Shown here piece by piece: positions 22,886-33,321 of a DNA stretch of 64,000 nt. The notes below the pieces were generated by a model. That model was not told where the DNA came from. It was given only the letters and a program-made list of their open reading frames with translations, and ran no database searches. The DNA comes from Mesostigma viride (lineage: Eukaryota; Streptophyta; Mesostigmatophyceae; Mesostigmatales; Mesostigmataceae). The DNA is taken from positions 1,239,574 through 1,303,573 of the forward strand of contig RPFO01000167.1 of assembly GCA_009746045.1 (NCBI GenBank), given 5' to 3'. How positions within the stretch are numbered: position 1 is the first letter of the stretch; every line of letters starts with the position of its first letter. The position numbers were made by a program, and so were the translations under genes.

Positions 22886-24027
22886 CTGTGAGAGGTGGTC
22901 ATTCACAGGTGGTCGAATTCGGATGGATGGGCATGCACAGGTGGTCGAATTTGGACGGATGGTCAGACATGGGAGGTTGGCTGACCATTTGTTAGGAACC
23001 ATTTTTAAAAAGTGGGAGGACGGCAGGCGCCTCCTTGGCCAGGTTGTCCAAGGGTGCCCGCATGCTCATGCCGCCACCAGGACCCTGGTGTTCTACCAGT
23101 GAGCCAGTGAAATGAGAACGAGCATCTCAAATAATCATGAACCGAGTGCCTGTATGGGCTGCATTACTACCGAGCCGGCCACGGCTCTGCGAGAAGGGCC
23201 AAGTGAGGTCGTGGCAGGGATCTGATCCTGACAGGCGGTCAACAGACGAATGCAGGCCATCGAAAACTCCTCGCCATTGGCTCTCCGATGGAGCACACGG
23301 CTGTGGTGCAGATGGCAGTAAGGCCATCCCTGCGGCATCACCTCGGACATGGGTCGCGCGTGTGTCTGTGCACGATCAGGCATGGGCTTGAATGCACGCA
23401 TATTGTCGTCAGATCAGAAAGCAACAAACGTGAAAACGCTAGCGGCCCACATCTGAGATTCCGCGGAACACAGAAAATAAGAAAGCCAAGAAGCTACCAG
23501 CAAGGAATCGAACATAGGACCTTTGGCATGATTTCACGGCTGTGTGAGTCTCCTGATCCGAAGGCATCTCACTTAACGTTTCGAAACAGCCCAACCGCGA
23601 AAAACCTGTTTACCGGAGAGGGGTGCCAATATGTCCGATATTGCTGAATCTATAGATGATGGCGCGCATATGCATCAAATGTGTGTTGGGGTGGGGCTAT
23701 TATTGCTATTATTATAGTAGTAATAATAATTTTAATATTATCATGATTACTCTCATTGTTATTGGCTCAGTAATTATTGCTCTTGTCTCGCTCGTAACAC
23801 GTTCATCATTGCGCAGTCTGGGAGACAGAAACAAAAGGGAAGGGTGAGGAAGAAGCTGCATCGTGGCCACACTTGCCATGGCATGCTGCGTTGGTTGCTG
23901 GCATTTGGCCACCTTCCCACCATCCCCACCGCGCGCGCCATGTCCAAGGCACGCGGGAGGAACACAGGACCCGAAAGCTGGCAACTGCCGCTTGGAAACT
24001 TTGCTGGTTGGATACTGCTTTTATGAC

Positions 24028-24262
24028 GAGAAGTGGGATTAGAGGTGGGATAAGAGGTGGGACTAGAAGTGGGATTAGAGGAGGGACTAGGGGTGGGATA
24101 AGAGGTGGGATAAATGGTGGGATTAAAGGTGGGATTGAAGGTGGGATTAAAGGTGGGATTAAAGGTGGGATTAAAGGTGGGATAAGAGGTGGGATTAAAA
24201 GTGGGATTAGAGGAGGGACTAGAGGTGGGACTAGAGGTGGGCTTAGAGGTGGGATTAGAAGC
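24028..24262 (+). repeat. GAGGTGGGATTA 12-bp array
   Basis: About twenty copies of a 12-base unit with A/G changes (GGGATTA, GGGATAA, GGGACTA). It reads as Gly-Gly-Ile-(Arg/Lys) on plus and Ile-Pro-Pro-Leu on minus, which are artefacts. It does not match the TTTTAGGG telomere unit of chlamydomonads. Confidence 0.93.
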
Positions 24263-24573
24263 TTCCTGGCTCGTGCCCATCCTAGGATTACACGGTTGGC
24301 ATTTGGCAATCACTCTGTCTGCGCGCGCTATGCCCCATCGGCATCTCATCCATCCCCACTGTCAAACCGAACCAAATGTCATACTTCAGGAGTACAAGGA
24401 TGTGATATAGTGTGGCTATGTCCGATAGACACAGCATGTTACGTATATAAGATGCTATGCCTATCGATATACTACTGTACATGTTCTACGACTACTATAT
24501 CGGATACCGATACGTATTTAGTAGTTGCACAACAGCGCTTAAAATATCCGGAGACCGCACGCTGTGCACGCAC

Positions 24574-24645
24574 CGCCACATCAGCAGTAAACGTGCAGTT
24601 GTTGCAGAACGCGTTGCACCCTGTCACCGCCAGCGCTCCATTGGT
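24574..24645 (-). CDS. beta-helix coil exon
   Basis: 24 codons, phase 0, lie between CCCTGCAG and GCG|GTGCGT. The peptide TNGALAVTGCNAFCNNCTFT then ADVA has a GAL start and a cysteine-rich second strand, like the exon at 22808. Confidence 0.68.
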
Positions 24646-25664
24646 CTGCAGGGCATGATTGTGTCAGGAGCCGAGGGGTGTCGTAAGGCAGGAGCGTAAA
24701 TCATTAGCGACCAATGCAGGACCTGAGCCGGTATGAGACCGACAAAATTGCAATCTGACCATTTCAGACGAACAGCCCATGGACAACTAATTAAAAGCAC
24801 GTAGGCAACGCTGACTATGTCATGAGACGCCAGCCACTTGACACAGAAGAGAGGAACAGGAACGTGGAATCGTAATAACCCGGGGGATGCCTCCACTAGA
24901 GCACACGAATAGGACCCTCGTGACACATGTCAGCAACAAAATTTCCACAAAGCATGCATGAGTATTCCTGCTATCTCAGAGACCAATGCCCAGCGCCTCA
25001 CGGCCTCCCAGCAGTAGCAGCGAGATCAGGGGGCCTTCTAACAGGACCCATAGCAATAAGATTTTTTAGCTAGACCAACTAGGTCTCGATGAACGATAGC
25101 CAGCCATGATTTTTTATGTCCACGGCTCCACCTACACATATCCACCTCCATCCATTTCCATCATCCTGCATGACTCGACAAATGCGGATAAGATAACAGC
25201 AGGCTCGAGCTACCACGGTCCAGATTCTTCCAGATTTTTGGCCTGCACTGGTTGTCTCTTTGATGTTATATACATCAGGATCCATATAATCATATCATCT
25301 ACAACAGGACACATATCATCATGTTATATATAACAGGATTACAGGAACCAGATCATCATATTAAATACTACAATAACAGGAACCATCAGTCACGTTGGCC
25401 CCTACGTGGAAGACGGCAGATGCATTGGGGCCGCTAGAACGTGTATACCGCCGAAAAAAGAAAAGTGAAAATCCGAACTTCTTGGCTGACGGCAAGCAAT
25501 ACTTACTACTACACTGTCGATGGCCTCGTGCGTGACAGAAGGCAACCATTTCACGTCCGAGAATAGCGATGTCGAAAACCGCTGCCTCGCCACTTGGCCA
25601 TCTCTACTGAGCCTTCTTTATTCGCTACTGAGGCATTGTTACTCCAGACAGCGCGACAACGCAC

Positions 25665-25751
25665 CGAGTACACCTGGTCAAAGACCATGTTGACCAAGTT
25701 GAGCCTGGTGTTCACGCCAGAGCACAGGATGGCACCTCCCGTGGCCGATTG
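25665..25751 (-). CDS. beta-helix coil exon
   Basis: The acceptor is GCATTCCAG. The peptide QSATGGAILCSGVNTRLNLV then NMVFDQVYS ends at TCG|GTGCGT in phase 0. A second in-phase donor, CAG|GTGTAC at 25674, would shorten it by three codons. The GGAI signature and the N-x-V-F motif mark it as a coil of the same solenoid. Confidence 0.72.
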
Positions 25752-25805
25752 CTGGAATGCCCAAGCAAGGACGAGGGGGCGGGTTGGGAAGGCAACCACA
25801 TCACG

Positions 25806-25935
25806 TGGGTGGGTGGGTGGGTGGGTGGGTGGGTGGGTGGTGGGTGGGTGGGTGGGTGGGTGGGTGGGTGGGTGGGTGGGTGGGTGGGTGGGTGGGTGGG
25901 TGGGTGGGTGGGTGGGTGGGTGGGTGGGTGGGTGA
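25806..25935 (+). repeat. GGGT tetranucleotide array
   Basis: About 32 copies of TGGG occur with one interruption at 25840-25842. The open Gly-Trp-Val and His-Pro-Thr frames are artefacts. It is a strong G-quadruplex candidate on the plus strand. Confidence 0.97.
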
Positions 25936-26794
25936 AGATGGGGGGCCCCAGAGAGCAGCAGCACACAGAGACGGGCATGACGGGAGCAAAAAGTGGTGGT
26001 GCGGTGAGGACACTGCAACTAGAGATGGTACGGGGCACTGAATGGAGAGCGGGGCATGCGGCGGCGCTGCACACAGCAACTGCCCTAGCACAAAGCAGCA
26101 TTTCAGGTCAGTTAAACTAGTTCGTGAATAAATGCATGTCATATATCTCGCGACTTCTTCATGTCAGAGGATCAATGGACAGGCGCAGGGGTCCCTGTGG
26201 TGACCCACCGCCACTTGTCCTCAAATGTGCGGTCCACGGAAGCGCATGTTCTGCGGTGACCATGCCCGCCCCCACGAATCATGTGGCAGCTCCAAGGGCC
26301 TACGAAGAGCGATAATCATAGCCATGTCCGCCATAATGCCGCCACAAGGTGGCCTATGTCTGCAGTCTATCGCAGCACGCTGGGCAACACCTCCCCAACT
26401 GGCCGCCTATGCCTTTGCAACCACTTTTAAAGAGGTCGGATCCCTCGGTAGGCTTGGGGCGCCTACTACACAATCAAGCCCACCGGGCACTATCAACACG
26501 ACGTGCCCTCCTTGGCTGCAATCGGCATCGCGTACCTGGTCAAGCTCATCCTTATCTCTACCGGTAACTAACAGGCGGGCTTGCCTAGTAACCGTTACCA
26601 GTAACCTATACCTCGGTGAAGTATGGGTGTACCGACCCAACCCATCATTCCAAGGTCTCGATATCCTACGATCCGGTATCTTACGGGCCGATCCTGACCC
26701 TGACGGGCCCCGCAATAGCGAGCGCAAACCGCGGCAAGGTGGTCGGCGCCATTCCATGAGGTGGCGGTGCGTGCTGGCGTGGCGAGCAACAGAC

Positions 26795-27003
26795 GCCTTA
26801 GTAGACCCTATGATAAGCGAACAGAAGCCTTCTTAGTAGACCCTATGACAATAAGCGAACAGAAGCCTTGGTAGACCCTATGATAAGCGAACAGAAGCCT
26901 TGATAGACCCTATGATAAGCGAACAGAAGCCTTCTTAGTAGACCCTATGACAATAAGCGAACAGAAGCCTTAGTAGACCATATGATAAGCGAACAGAAGC
27001 CTT
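26795..27003 (-). repeat. 32/38-bp interspersed-length array
   Basis: Units contain GTAGACCCTATGATAAGCGA and ACAGAAGCCTT. Two unit lengths alternate, about 32 and 38 bases, the longer with CTTAGTA and CAATAAG insertions. It lies in the second intron of the large gene. Confidence 0.88.
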
Positions 27004-27282
27004 GGGAGACCCTAGGAAGCCTGGGTATGCAAGACAAGGCGCAGAGAGGAGATGTGCCTGCACCCCCGCACTGTAGGTTTCCTGTGTAGAAAACAAACCA
27101 GCTCTGCCCTGGTTGGAAGTTTTGGGGGATAATTGGAGGAAGAGCTGTTGCCATGCGGAAGTGGGCCCTCTCTCAGAGACAGGAAAGGAACACGGGAAAG
27201 GGCAGGCAAGGAAGCAGAACCCTGGACACTGGGAAGGCACATAGGAAACAGGATCGAGGCACAAGGCTGGTGTGATGCTCAC

Positions 27283-27563
27283 CTGAGGAGCACTGATCGT
27301 GAGTCCCTGCATATTAACGACGAGGTTGGGGGTGAGGATGTCGAACGCCCGATCTGGCCCTTTGCCATCTGTCGGTAAAGCGCAGTTCCCGCCGACGCAG
27401 TTGCCGACGATATTGACGGAGCGGCTTATAGCAATGGCGCTGCCTTTGATCAAAAAACCAGTCGTTATAGAGATGTCTGTTATGGTGGGGTCTCCTAGCG
27501 CGGTGTTAAACTGGCCTTGGCTTGTAACGACCGCCGTGGCGGCATCTGCCACCTCGGTAAATG
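27283..27563 (-). CDS. second exon, start of the beta-helix
   Basis: The exon runs from TCCCTGCAG to CAG|GTGAGC. Its first two bases complete an Ala codon from exon 1, leaving 93 whole codons. The peptide begins FTEVADAATAVVTSQGQFNT and continues with DISITTGFLI, ISRSVNIVGNC and VVNMQGLTIS. Short strands ending in small or polar turns are typical of the cap and first coils of pectate-lyase-like right-handed beta-helix proteins. It directly follows the signal peptide. Confidence 0.82.
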
Positions 27564-27714
27564 CTGCAGGGAAAGCAAAATATCGGTTGAGCATAATCCG
27601 CATCAGTTTTCAGGAAAGCATCCGTACCCTGATCGGGCAGGCCTATGTGTGGGTCCTCGCCTACAGCTTTTGATGGCAGACGTCTATCATTTGCGGCCGC
27701 TACTTCATAATTAC

Positions 27715-27823
27715 CTGTGCACAGGACCAGCAGAAAAAACACGTCGACCGGCCGTTGCACTAGTATGCGGCCTGAAGCAAGGGCCAGCGGCATGTCAGGC
27801 GCATTTACGCGCCGAGGCCGCAT
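27715..27823 (-). CDS. first exon with signal peptide
   Basis: The ATG at 27823 opens MRPRRVNAPDMPLALASGRI, and a hydrophobic core VDVFFLLVLC precedes the donor CACAG|GTAATT. A second in-frame ATG at 27793 gives a more typical signal-peptide length. Joined to exon 2 the junction reads LCTAFTEV, with a plausible cleavage site after Ala. The 151-base intron 27564-27714 is clean GT-AG. Together these define the 5' end of the gene. Confidence 0.75.
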
Positions 27824-30206
27824 CGCATTGTGAACAGGGGTGTGCAAATTTGCGGTAATACAAGGAACTTATAGATCCAACGACGTAAAGGCATCGTTTA
27901 TGCCGGGCCCTGATGGCGGCCTGGACTTCTGGAGGGACATAATAAATCTTGTCAATTTCAACCAGACATCTATCTCGGATCGAGGTAGCCACCCTCGTTC
28001 CATCGTAGCCGAACCTACAAATAATATTTTTCAAAACCGTGGCCCGTAGCATACGCGTACACACCTCTCACATGCATAATATATACTACATATGCCCCCT
28101 ATTCAGGCCACCGTCGAGCTACGCGGGACGTCACGCACATTGATATTTGTCGAGCTCGCATGCGATTATCTCAATAAAATTGCTATACGTGGTGATAGAC
28201 TGATAGGCCGCGCACAGTGCACAACAGGCTACCTATTGCTGCTCCAAGTCAGATTATCACAACCTACACAAGTTGACGACCGCCTACATGGGACTGCTGA
28301 CAGCAAGCAGAGAGTTGTTTTTTAATACACTTATTAATACACTTAAGGGTATGTTGATAGATTTACAGATCATGTACCTGACAGCAGAACAGATCATGTA
28401 ACTGACTGAAGATCCGGTAACTGACAGCAGGCATAAACCAGTAATATACATCGGTTGACTATATATCCGATTTAGTTAGTTAGTTCAACTCAACGCCGCA
28501 CATGGGTTGTTAGAGCAGGGTTAGCCTTAGAGATATATCCTAGTAGCGAGAGGTCATGACTCATGAGAGTATATCATACCATCCGTCCAGTGCAGAGGAC
28601 GATCTGACACGCCGTCATTACCCACGCCGTTAAGATTTTTTAATGGCCGCATGCCAAGTCAGGGCCCTAATTTCAGGTGGCTGATGGCCGGGCAGCCAGC
28701 CGCCCTCTCACGCTAGCCAGGGCCAGGAACCAGTATTTTTTGGGTAAGTAGATTTATTATTAAATTATAGACCAGAGATGTAAAATGGGAAATGAATTAT
28801 CAGCAAATATCTAATTAAGGTATTCACACAACGGTGTGAATGTCGGTCATGATGACAGCCGGTGAGGGGGTTCATAATAGTTGGGCGCATTCCGTCATGA
28901 GTCATCATTATCATGTCGGTGATCACTGGAAAGCCAGTGGACCTTCAGTTTGTCACTACTAATCATCGCGGCCCGGTGGGCCGGGCGGCATCGAAGGTTC
29001 GGTTCTCACTGCCGTATCTTACGACCCGGCCCTCGTACGACCTAATACCCGACTGGAACTCCGAAGTCTCCGGGTTCCTCTCATCACGGCCGACGCTTCA
29101 GTGGCCAACAACATTCAGTTCATCATCACTACCCGGCCAGGCTGAATGAAGCCATACTAGATTTCGTCACTGTCCTCCGTGAGTGAGACGCCGTCTCACG
29201 CCCATTATGCACTACCATCATTGCATACTTGAGCAGCTGAGCCGGCGTCGGCGTAAGCGCGGGCAGGGGGGGCGTCCACCCCTCAGTCCCCTCCCTCATA
29301 GCTTAGCTAGACCGGCCACTAACTATATCAAGGAGACAACCAGACTAACTATATCAAGGAGACATCCAGCGCAGGCCAGAAATCGGGAGAATCCGGACCA
29401 TGGTAACCAGACTAACTATATATTGACACGCACCATATATTGACAGCCGCCCATATATGAGCCCTGCGCCGCACACGTCCACCACTAGCCCCCATCCCTC
29501 AGTCCCATGCACTCGACCCCGGCCGGCATGACCCTGGGCAACCCCCCCCCCCATCATCCCCCACCCGCCTGCACACCGGACACACCGACTACGGCCATCT
29601 TCGGCATGCATGCCCGGCCGGCTAAGTCAGTCGGTAATGCGCCCCGCCGTGCGCACCCATCGGTCAGACGGCATGTGGGCCCGGCCGGTCGGGCATGTAC
29701 AGTCGGCCGGTCATGATACTTGCACCACCGACGGCGCTCCCGCCCCCGCCATGATGATCCCGCCAGCTCCGTCCGTCCACCCTCCTGACTGAGTGAGCTC
29801 GGCTCCACGGCAATTAGTCGGCCGGCCGCCGATATGATTGTTACGCCCGTACAATTACGACCCGCCAAAGGTCTGCGGGCCGTAACAGATACTCTCGGCC
29901 TGACATCTCCACCTCACCCACCTAGTACTCGACCTGCCAACCTCATTAAATTTAATTGCCAGCCGGCCGGCATACGCCCATGATTCCATGACCATGCCCC
30001 GGTCCCCCCGGCCGCCCCCCCCCCCCCCCCCCCCCTACTACAGCTAGGACTGTAGTAGGGCCGAATACCGACCACCGACCGCTAACCGACTGACCCCCGT
30101 CGACGTGCGGACGCCCCGCCTCCGCCCGGACAGTCGGACTAGACCTCACTGCATGGTGGCAGCACATGACGGCCCCCAACTGACAGCAATGATTAACTGC
30201 AAATGC
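27824..30206. other. intergenic stretch without a recognised gene
   Basis: No exon could be supported. It is more A/T-rich near 28320-28850. It contains many GGCCGG motifs at 29560-29860 and a C homopolymer near 30008-30034. The 27824-28000 part should hold the promoter of the large gene, but no TATA box stands out. Confidence 0.4.
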
Positions 30207-30365
30207 ATTAATTAATTAATTAATTAATTAATTAATTAATTAAACACGTGCTCCCGTTGGGGAGTCACGGAGCACCGAAGTGCTTGTAATCCCTGTGTGT
30301 GCACTACAGGAGAAAGGGCAGAGACCCCCAGTCTCCTTCATGCCAAAGGCATGCCACAGCTGCAT
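30207..30365 (-). mobile_element. LINE 3' end, subfamily A, with TTAA tail
   Basis: Read on the minus strand, a segment containing GGCATGCC, GGGGGTCTCTGCCCTTTC and a terminal hairpin (30245-30275) ends in about nine TTAA units at 30207-30243. The same order occurs on the plus strand at 57040-57187. A hairpin plus short tandem tail is typical of non-LTR retrotransposon 3' ends. It is 5'-truncated, with no coding part. Confidence 0.75.
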
Positions 30366-30714
30366 TCGGGCGCGCTAGCTAAAAGGACAGGCTAACGCAA
30401 ATATGCATGATCAAGTCATTGCCCTGCATGGATAGTCCGCCTAGTAGTCAGCCCATGCAATTTGCCTCTCGGCTACAGTAGTGCTTACTTGGCGGGACAA
30501 TGAGCCAATTACTGAGCTCGTGAAGTCGGTATGAAGTCACGTCCAATTCGTTGACTCGCTGTTACTGGCACGGGAGTATCCGATGATGCAACTGTACATA
30601 TCATGATGTATCTGCTATGAGTGCCAGCCTGCCAGGGGGCCTGCCATTCTGCAGGGTCAAGGGGGCGCGGACGCCCCTAGCTAGCTGCTAGGCCCGCATG
30701 GGTCCTTGAAATCA

Positions 30715-30900
30715 GATTAATTAATTAATTAATTAGACTCGTGCTCCCGTTGGGGAGTCACGGAGCATTAACCCTGATGGATGGATGGATGGATGGATGG
30801 GTGCAAACAGTCCTACCGGTCTAATCTACCGGCCTAGCTACATCGGCTACATACTACATCTATCTAACAGCATTCTAACTACTACATATATCTAGGCAGC
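30715..30900 (-). mobile_element. LINE 3' end, subfamily B, with TTAA tail
   Basis: On the minus strand, TTAGACCGGTAGGA, a (CCAT)n tract and the same terminal hairpin precede a TTAA tail at 30715-30736. The homologue at 60430-60545 has the same layout downstream of a reverse-transcriptase fragment, so B is the 3' end of the ORF2-bearing family. It lies immediately right of copy A. Confidence 0.75.
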
Positions 30901-31224
30901 CGCACGCTGCCCTAGGGGAGCTATCTGGCGTGCCTCCCACAAATTGAAATCAGATGCTTCGCAAATGCCTAGGAACGGATGACGAGCTAGGGCCGGTTGG
31001 TATTCCAGGCCGGCCCTCGCGGTGAGCAGCGTTTCCCAGGTTGAATAATCGAGAGTCTCGCCATGCAGGGCCAGGCATGGTATAAAGACCAGCGATTCTT
31101 TGCCAGGACATTCGAAGCCGAGGACCTCAGTCACCACAGTGTGGCTCATTATAATAAGCGTCATCAATCCAAACAGGCAAAACTGCCCGTGCATGGCCGG
31201 CTGAGCGGAAGCGGCGGGCCTCAA
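30892..31224 (-). CDS. possible secreted-protein ORF or first exon
   Basis: The 110-codon frame contains MHGQFCLFGLMTLIIMSHTV, a good signal-peptide core, starting at an internal ATG near 31194. The rest is hydrophilic with natural composition and ends QIAPLGQRAAA. Its stop abuts LINE copy B, so the true 3' end may have been altered by that insertion. No homologue is recognised. Confidence 0.4.
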   Translation of the reverse strand: MRPAASAQPAMHGQFCLFGLMTLIIMSHTVVTEVLGFECPGKESLVFIPCLALHGETLDYSTWETLLTARAGLEYQPALARHPFLGICEASDFNLWEARQIAPLGQRAAA

Positions 31225-31701
31225 ATGCGCGTGAGAGTCTAGTGCAGCTGCGGCCAGGCGCGCTTGGGCGTGGCTGGTGACGAAGTGGGGGTTGGAAATT
31301 TTCTGCGATCGAGGCGGTGCTGGCCGGTATAAAACCGACCGGGGGGGAGAGCTTGAGTCAGCGCTTGAAGGCCGGGCAGCGTCTGGAGGAGGTGCTGTCG
31401 ACTGGGATGATTTCGGCGGCTGTGATACCGGCAGTGTTCCATTATACGCAATACGCGGTTATACGCGCGGGGTCCGTATAATGGATAATACGGTATAATA
31501 CGGTATTATCCGGAAATTATACGAAAATACTGGATTTCATCGTTTTTGGGGTTGTTTCATGCATTTTGATATCATTTCAAGCAGTCCACATGTTTCTGAC
31601 ACTAAATTACACATGATACATGGGTTGCCACTGCTCAGCAGTGCTTGGGAGCACTGGACGTGTAAACCGGGGTTCACGAGGAGCTAGATTACCAATGCAT
31701 T

Positions 31702-32274
31702 TGTTACGTCGCGTAACAATTCGTTGTAGTTACGGACGTAAATTAGGTCTTTTGCCTCGGTTGTCCCTAGGTTTACGTTTAGGCTCCTACCGGGACATTA
31801 TTGTCCGCGTAACAGTACTGTGGTACATTGGGTGCCGTTGGGCGCCGCGCCGCGTACTTTACTAGTGGTCCTTATCCTGTGGTAGAATGTAGTGGACCAG
31901 CGTGCATCAGTAGATGTAGTGGACCAGCGTGCATCTGTAGGCGAGGGCCATGTCGGCCCGAGCGTGTTGGACCGTTGGTGACCATTTATGCGCGTTCTAC
32001 CCCTTGTGTGTGCACTCGGCGTGTGTTAAATGAATTAACACATATAGGCTTGGGTCACGGCAGTGTAGTTGTGTTTCCTTCCTCTATTCCTGGAGTAAAC
32101 GGGTTTTGATAAATGGTTGTATGGCGTATTATAGTAACACTTACGTTAATGCATTGAGATCAGCTCCGTCACGTTCGTCTTTCGCCAGAGGGTTAAGTAG
32201 AGGAGGCCTGACCAGTTTAGGTAGTATCAGGCCCATTAGAGGTAGAGGTGGAGGTAGATATCCGCGGCGTAACA
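31702..32274 (+). repeat. chromovirus 5' LTR
   Basis: 573 bases, ends TGTTACG/CGTAACA. It differs from the 3' LTR at two positions that I could find (A/G in GGGTTAAG and T/C in GAGGTGGAGG). A 27-base direct repeat at 31887-31940 (GTAGTGGACCAGCGTGCATC core) may be an enhancer. A short Arg/Gly-rich open frame (32106-32384) crosses the LTR end and may act as an upstream ORF. Confidence 0.96.
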
Positions 32275-32295
32275 ATGGTTCCGGAGGAACTTCAG
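32275..32295 (+). promoter_or_regulatory. primer-binding region
   Basis: One base after the LTR the sequence reads TGGTTCCGGAGGAAC. The TGG is as expected for pairing with a tRNA CCA end, but I cannot match the rest to a tRNA. GTTCC-GGA-GGAAC can fold on itself, so self-priming as in Tf1-type elements is an alternative. Confidence 0.5.
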
Positions 32296-32790
32296 TAGGT
32301 AGTGAACGAGACGACTATCCCTTGCCACATACACCTTTCAAGACCCCTTCCGCGTCCAGGAACAAGAAGTCGACACTTCCTTGATAGGTAATGGGCGGGT
32401 CGCCTTCAAGCTAGGAGAGTAGTGCTGCCCGTTTCGGGACACGCTCTACCTAGAAGCTAGACCTGCTCGCAGCGGATAAATCCTTTCGTAGTTAGCCTGT
32501 CCTTCGCCTTGTTTTCCTGCTTACGGTTGTTTCCTGTCTTAGATAGGGGAGTATTACTGTTCGGAGACGATTAGCGTCGCAGTACCTACACCTTTTTCCT
32601 TGTGCTGCTGCTTTATTAGACGGCCGCACCCGCAGAGTTACGGGGCGCTGTGTTAGGACGAGCGCTGGATATCCGGCCGCTGACTTAGGACGAGAGCTGG
32701 AAACTCCGCCCTCCTTCTTCTTTCGGTGATCCAGATCGTCCAGCTAAGTCGCCTACCCCTACCTCGTCTAGCTTGACATCACAAGACACG

Positions 32791-32800
32791 CCAGGTGAGT
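32791..32800 (+). promoter_or_regulatory. predicted 5' splice site in the leader
   Basis: CCAG|GTGAGT is a near-perfect donor, five bases before the ATG of the first ORF. Together with the acceptors at 33291 and 47102 it would allow spliced gag or accessory-gene mRNAs, as in complex retroviruses. Confidence 0.55.
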
Positions 32801-32804
32801 TATC

Positions 32805-33197
32805 ATGAGTCAACGTCGTGTTTTTACTGCGCCTTCCCATTCATCTAGTGATAATAGTTTAGCTAAGTATTACGTAGTTATTACCCCTCAATGGTCAGCC
32901 ATTTTCCTCTCTTGGTCAGATGCTAGGAAGATAGTGCAAAATCGTACATATAATGTAATTAGGTATAAGAAATTTGTTACCTTCGAGGAAGCTCAACAAT
33001 TCCTTATAGACCATAGCGTATCAGATCTAGGCCTACACGTACGTTCTACTCCTCATGGTCGCCCTCCTGTAGAAGCTCTAGATTTTGCTACCCCTCCTTC
33101 GTCTCCCCCTAAGAGGGCTGCATCCTCATCTAGCTTAGATACTCCTCTCACCTTAGAATTCGGTTCCCTATCCATTACTGTTGTTAAAAAGGATTGA
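32805..33197 (+). CDS. hybrid-binding-domain (viroplasmin-type) ORF
   Basis: This is 130 codons from an ATG in the leader, ahead of gag. Residues 21-67 contain KYYVV, then FLSW at 34-37, and YKKFVTFEEAQQFL at 54-67. This is the aromatic, Trp and Lys-Lys-Phe...Glu-Glu-Ala...Phe-Leu framework of the RNase H1 N-terminal hybrid-binding domain (Pfam Cauli_VI, also in caulimovirus viroplasmins). In known proteins the domain binds RNA:DNA hybrids or double-stranded RNA. The remaining 60 residues are Ser/Pro-rich and probably disordered. The ORF lies wholly inside the predicted 32795-33291 intron, so only unspliced RNA would express it. The family call is by eye. Confidence 0.72.
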   Translation: MSQRRVFTAPSHSSSDNSLAKYYVVITPQWSAIFLSWSDARKIVQNRTYNVIRYKKFVTFEEAQQFLIDHSVSDLGLHVRSTPHGRPPVEALDFATPPSSPPKRAASSSSLDTPLTLEFGSLSITVVKKD

Positions 33198-33269
33198 TTT
33201 AAATTGTTTCCTTCTTTTAAGCCATTAAAATCTTTTCCTTTTCTTTCCTTGCCTTATATTAGGCCTTGT

Positions 33270-33291
33270 CCTTTATCCTTGTTGCTTTCAG
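33270..33291 (+). promoter_or_regulatory. predicted 3' splice site before gag
   Basis: A pyrimidine-rich stretch ending TTGCTTTCAG lies 30 bases upstream of the gag ATG at 33322. Splicing from 32794 would remove the hybrid-binding ORF and place gag first. Confidence 0.5.
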
Positions 33292-33321
33292 TTAGATTTT
33301 TGATCATTTACTTAAACAAAA

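Larger units (their letters stand above)
975..27823 (-). other. large multi-exon cell-surface protein gene
   Basis: This entry covers a gene assembled from individually supported minus-strand exons. Order from the N-terminus: signal peptide, beta-helix coils, proline-rich hinge, DUF11-like domain, further beta-rich segments, an Ig-like domain of the Big_12 type, a transmembrane segment and a probable cytoplasmic tail. Splice phases match exactly at 27715/27563, 10309/9133, 8841/8115, 7971/7445, 7317/6756, 6612/5970, 5819/5597, 5475/4967 and 4831/4447, which is strong evidence for a single transcript. The role is inferred from architecture: a wall or matrix glycoprotein anchored in the plasma membrane. 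The middle (16-25 kb) probably holds exons I missed. Two adjacent genes fused by my reading remain possible for the left end. No exact homologue is recognised. Confidence 0.65.

Noticed and set aside
24028-24262. Interstitial telomere repeat
   Set aside because: The 12-bp GAGGTGGGATTA unit does not match TTTTAGGG or TTTAGGG.
25361-25549. Exon reading SSGPNASAVFHVGANVTDGS
   Set aside because: Beta-helix-like composition, but no acceptable donor follows; left out until cDNA is available.
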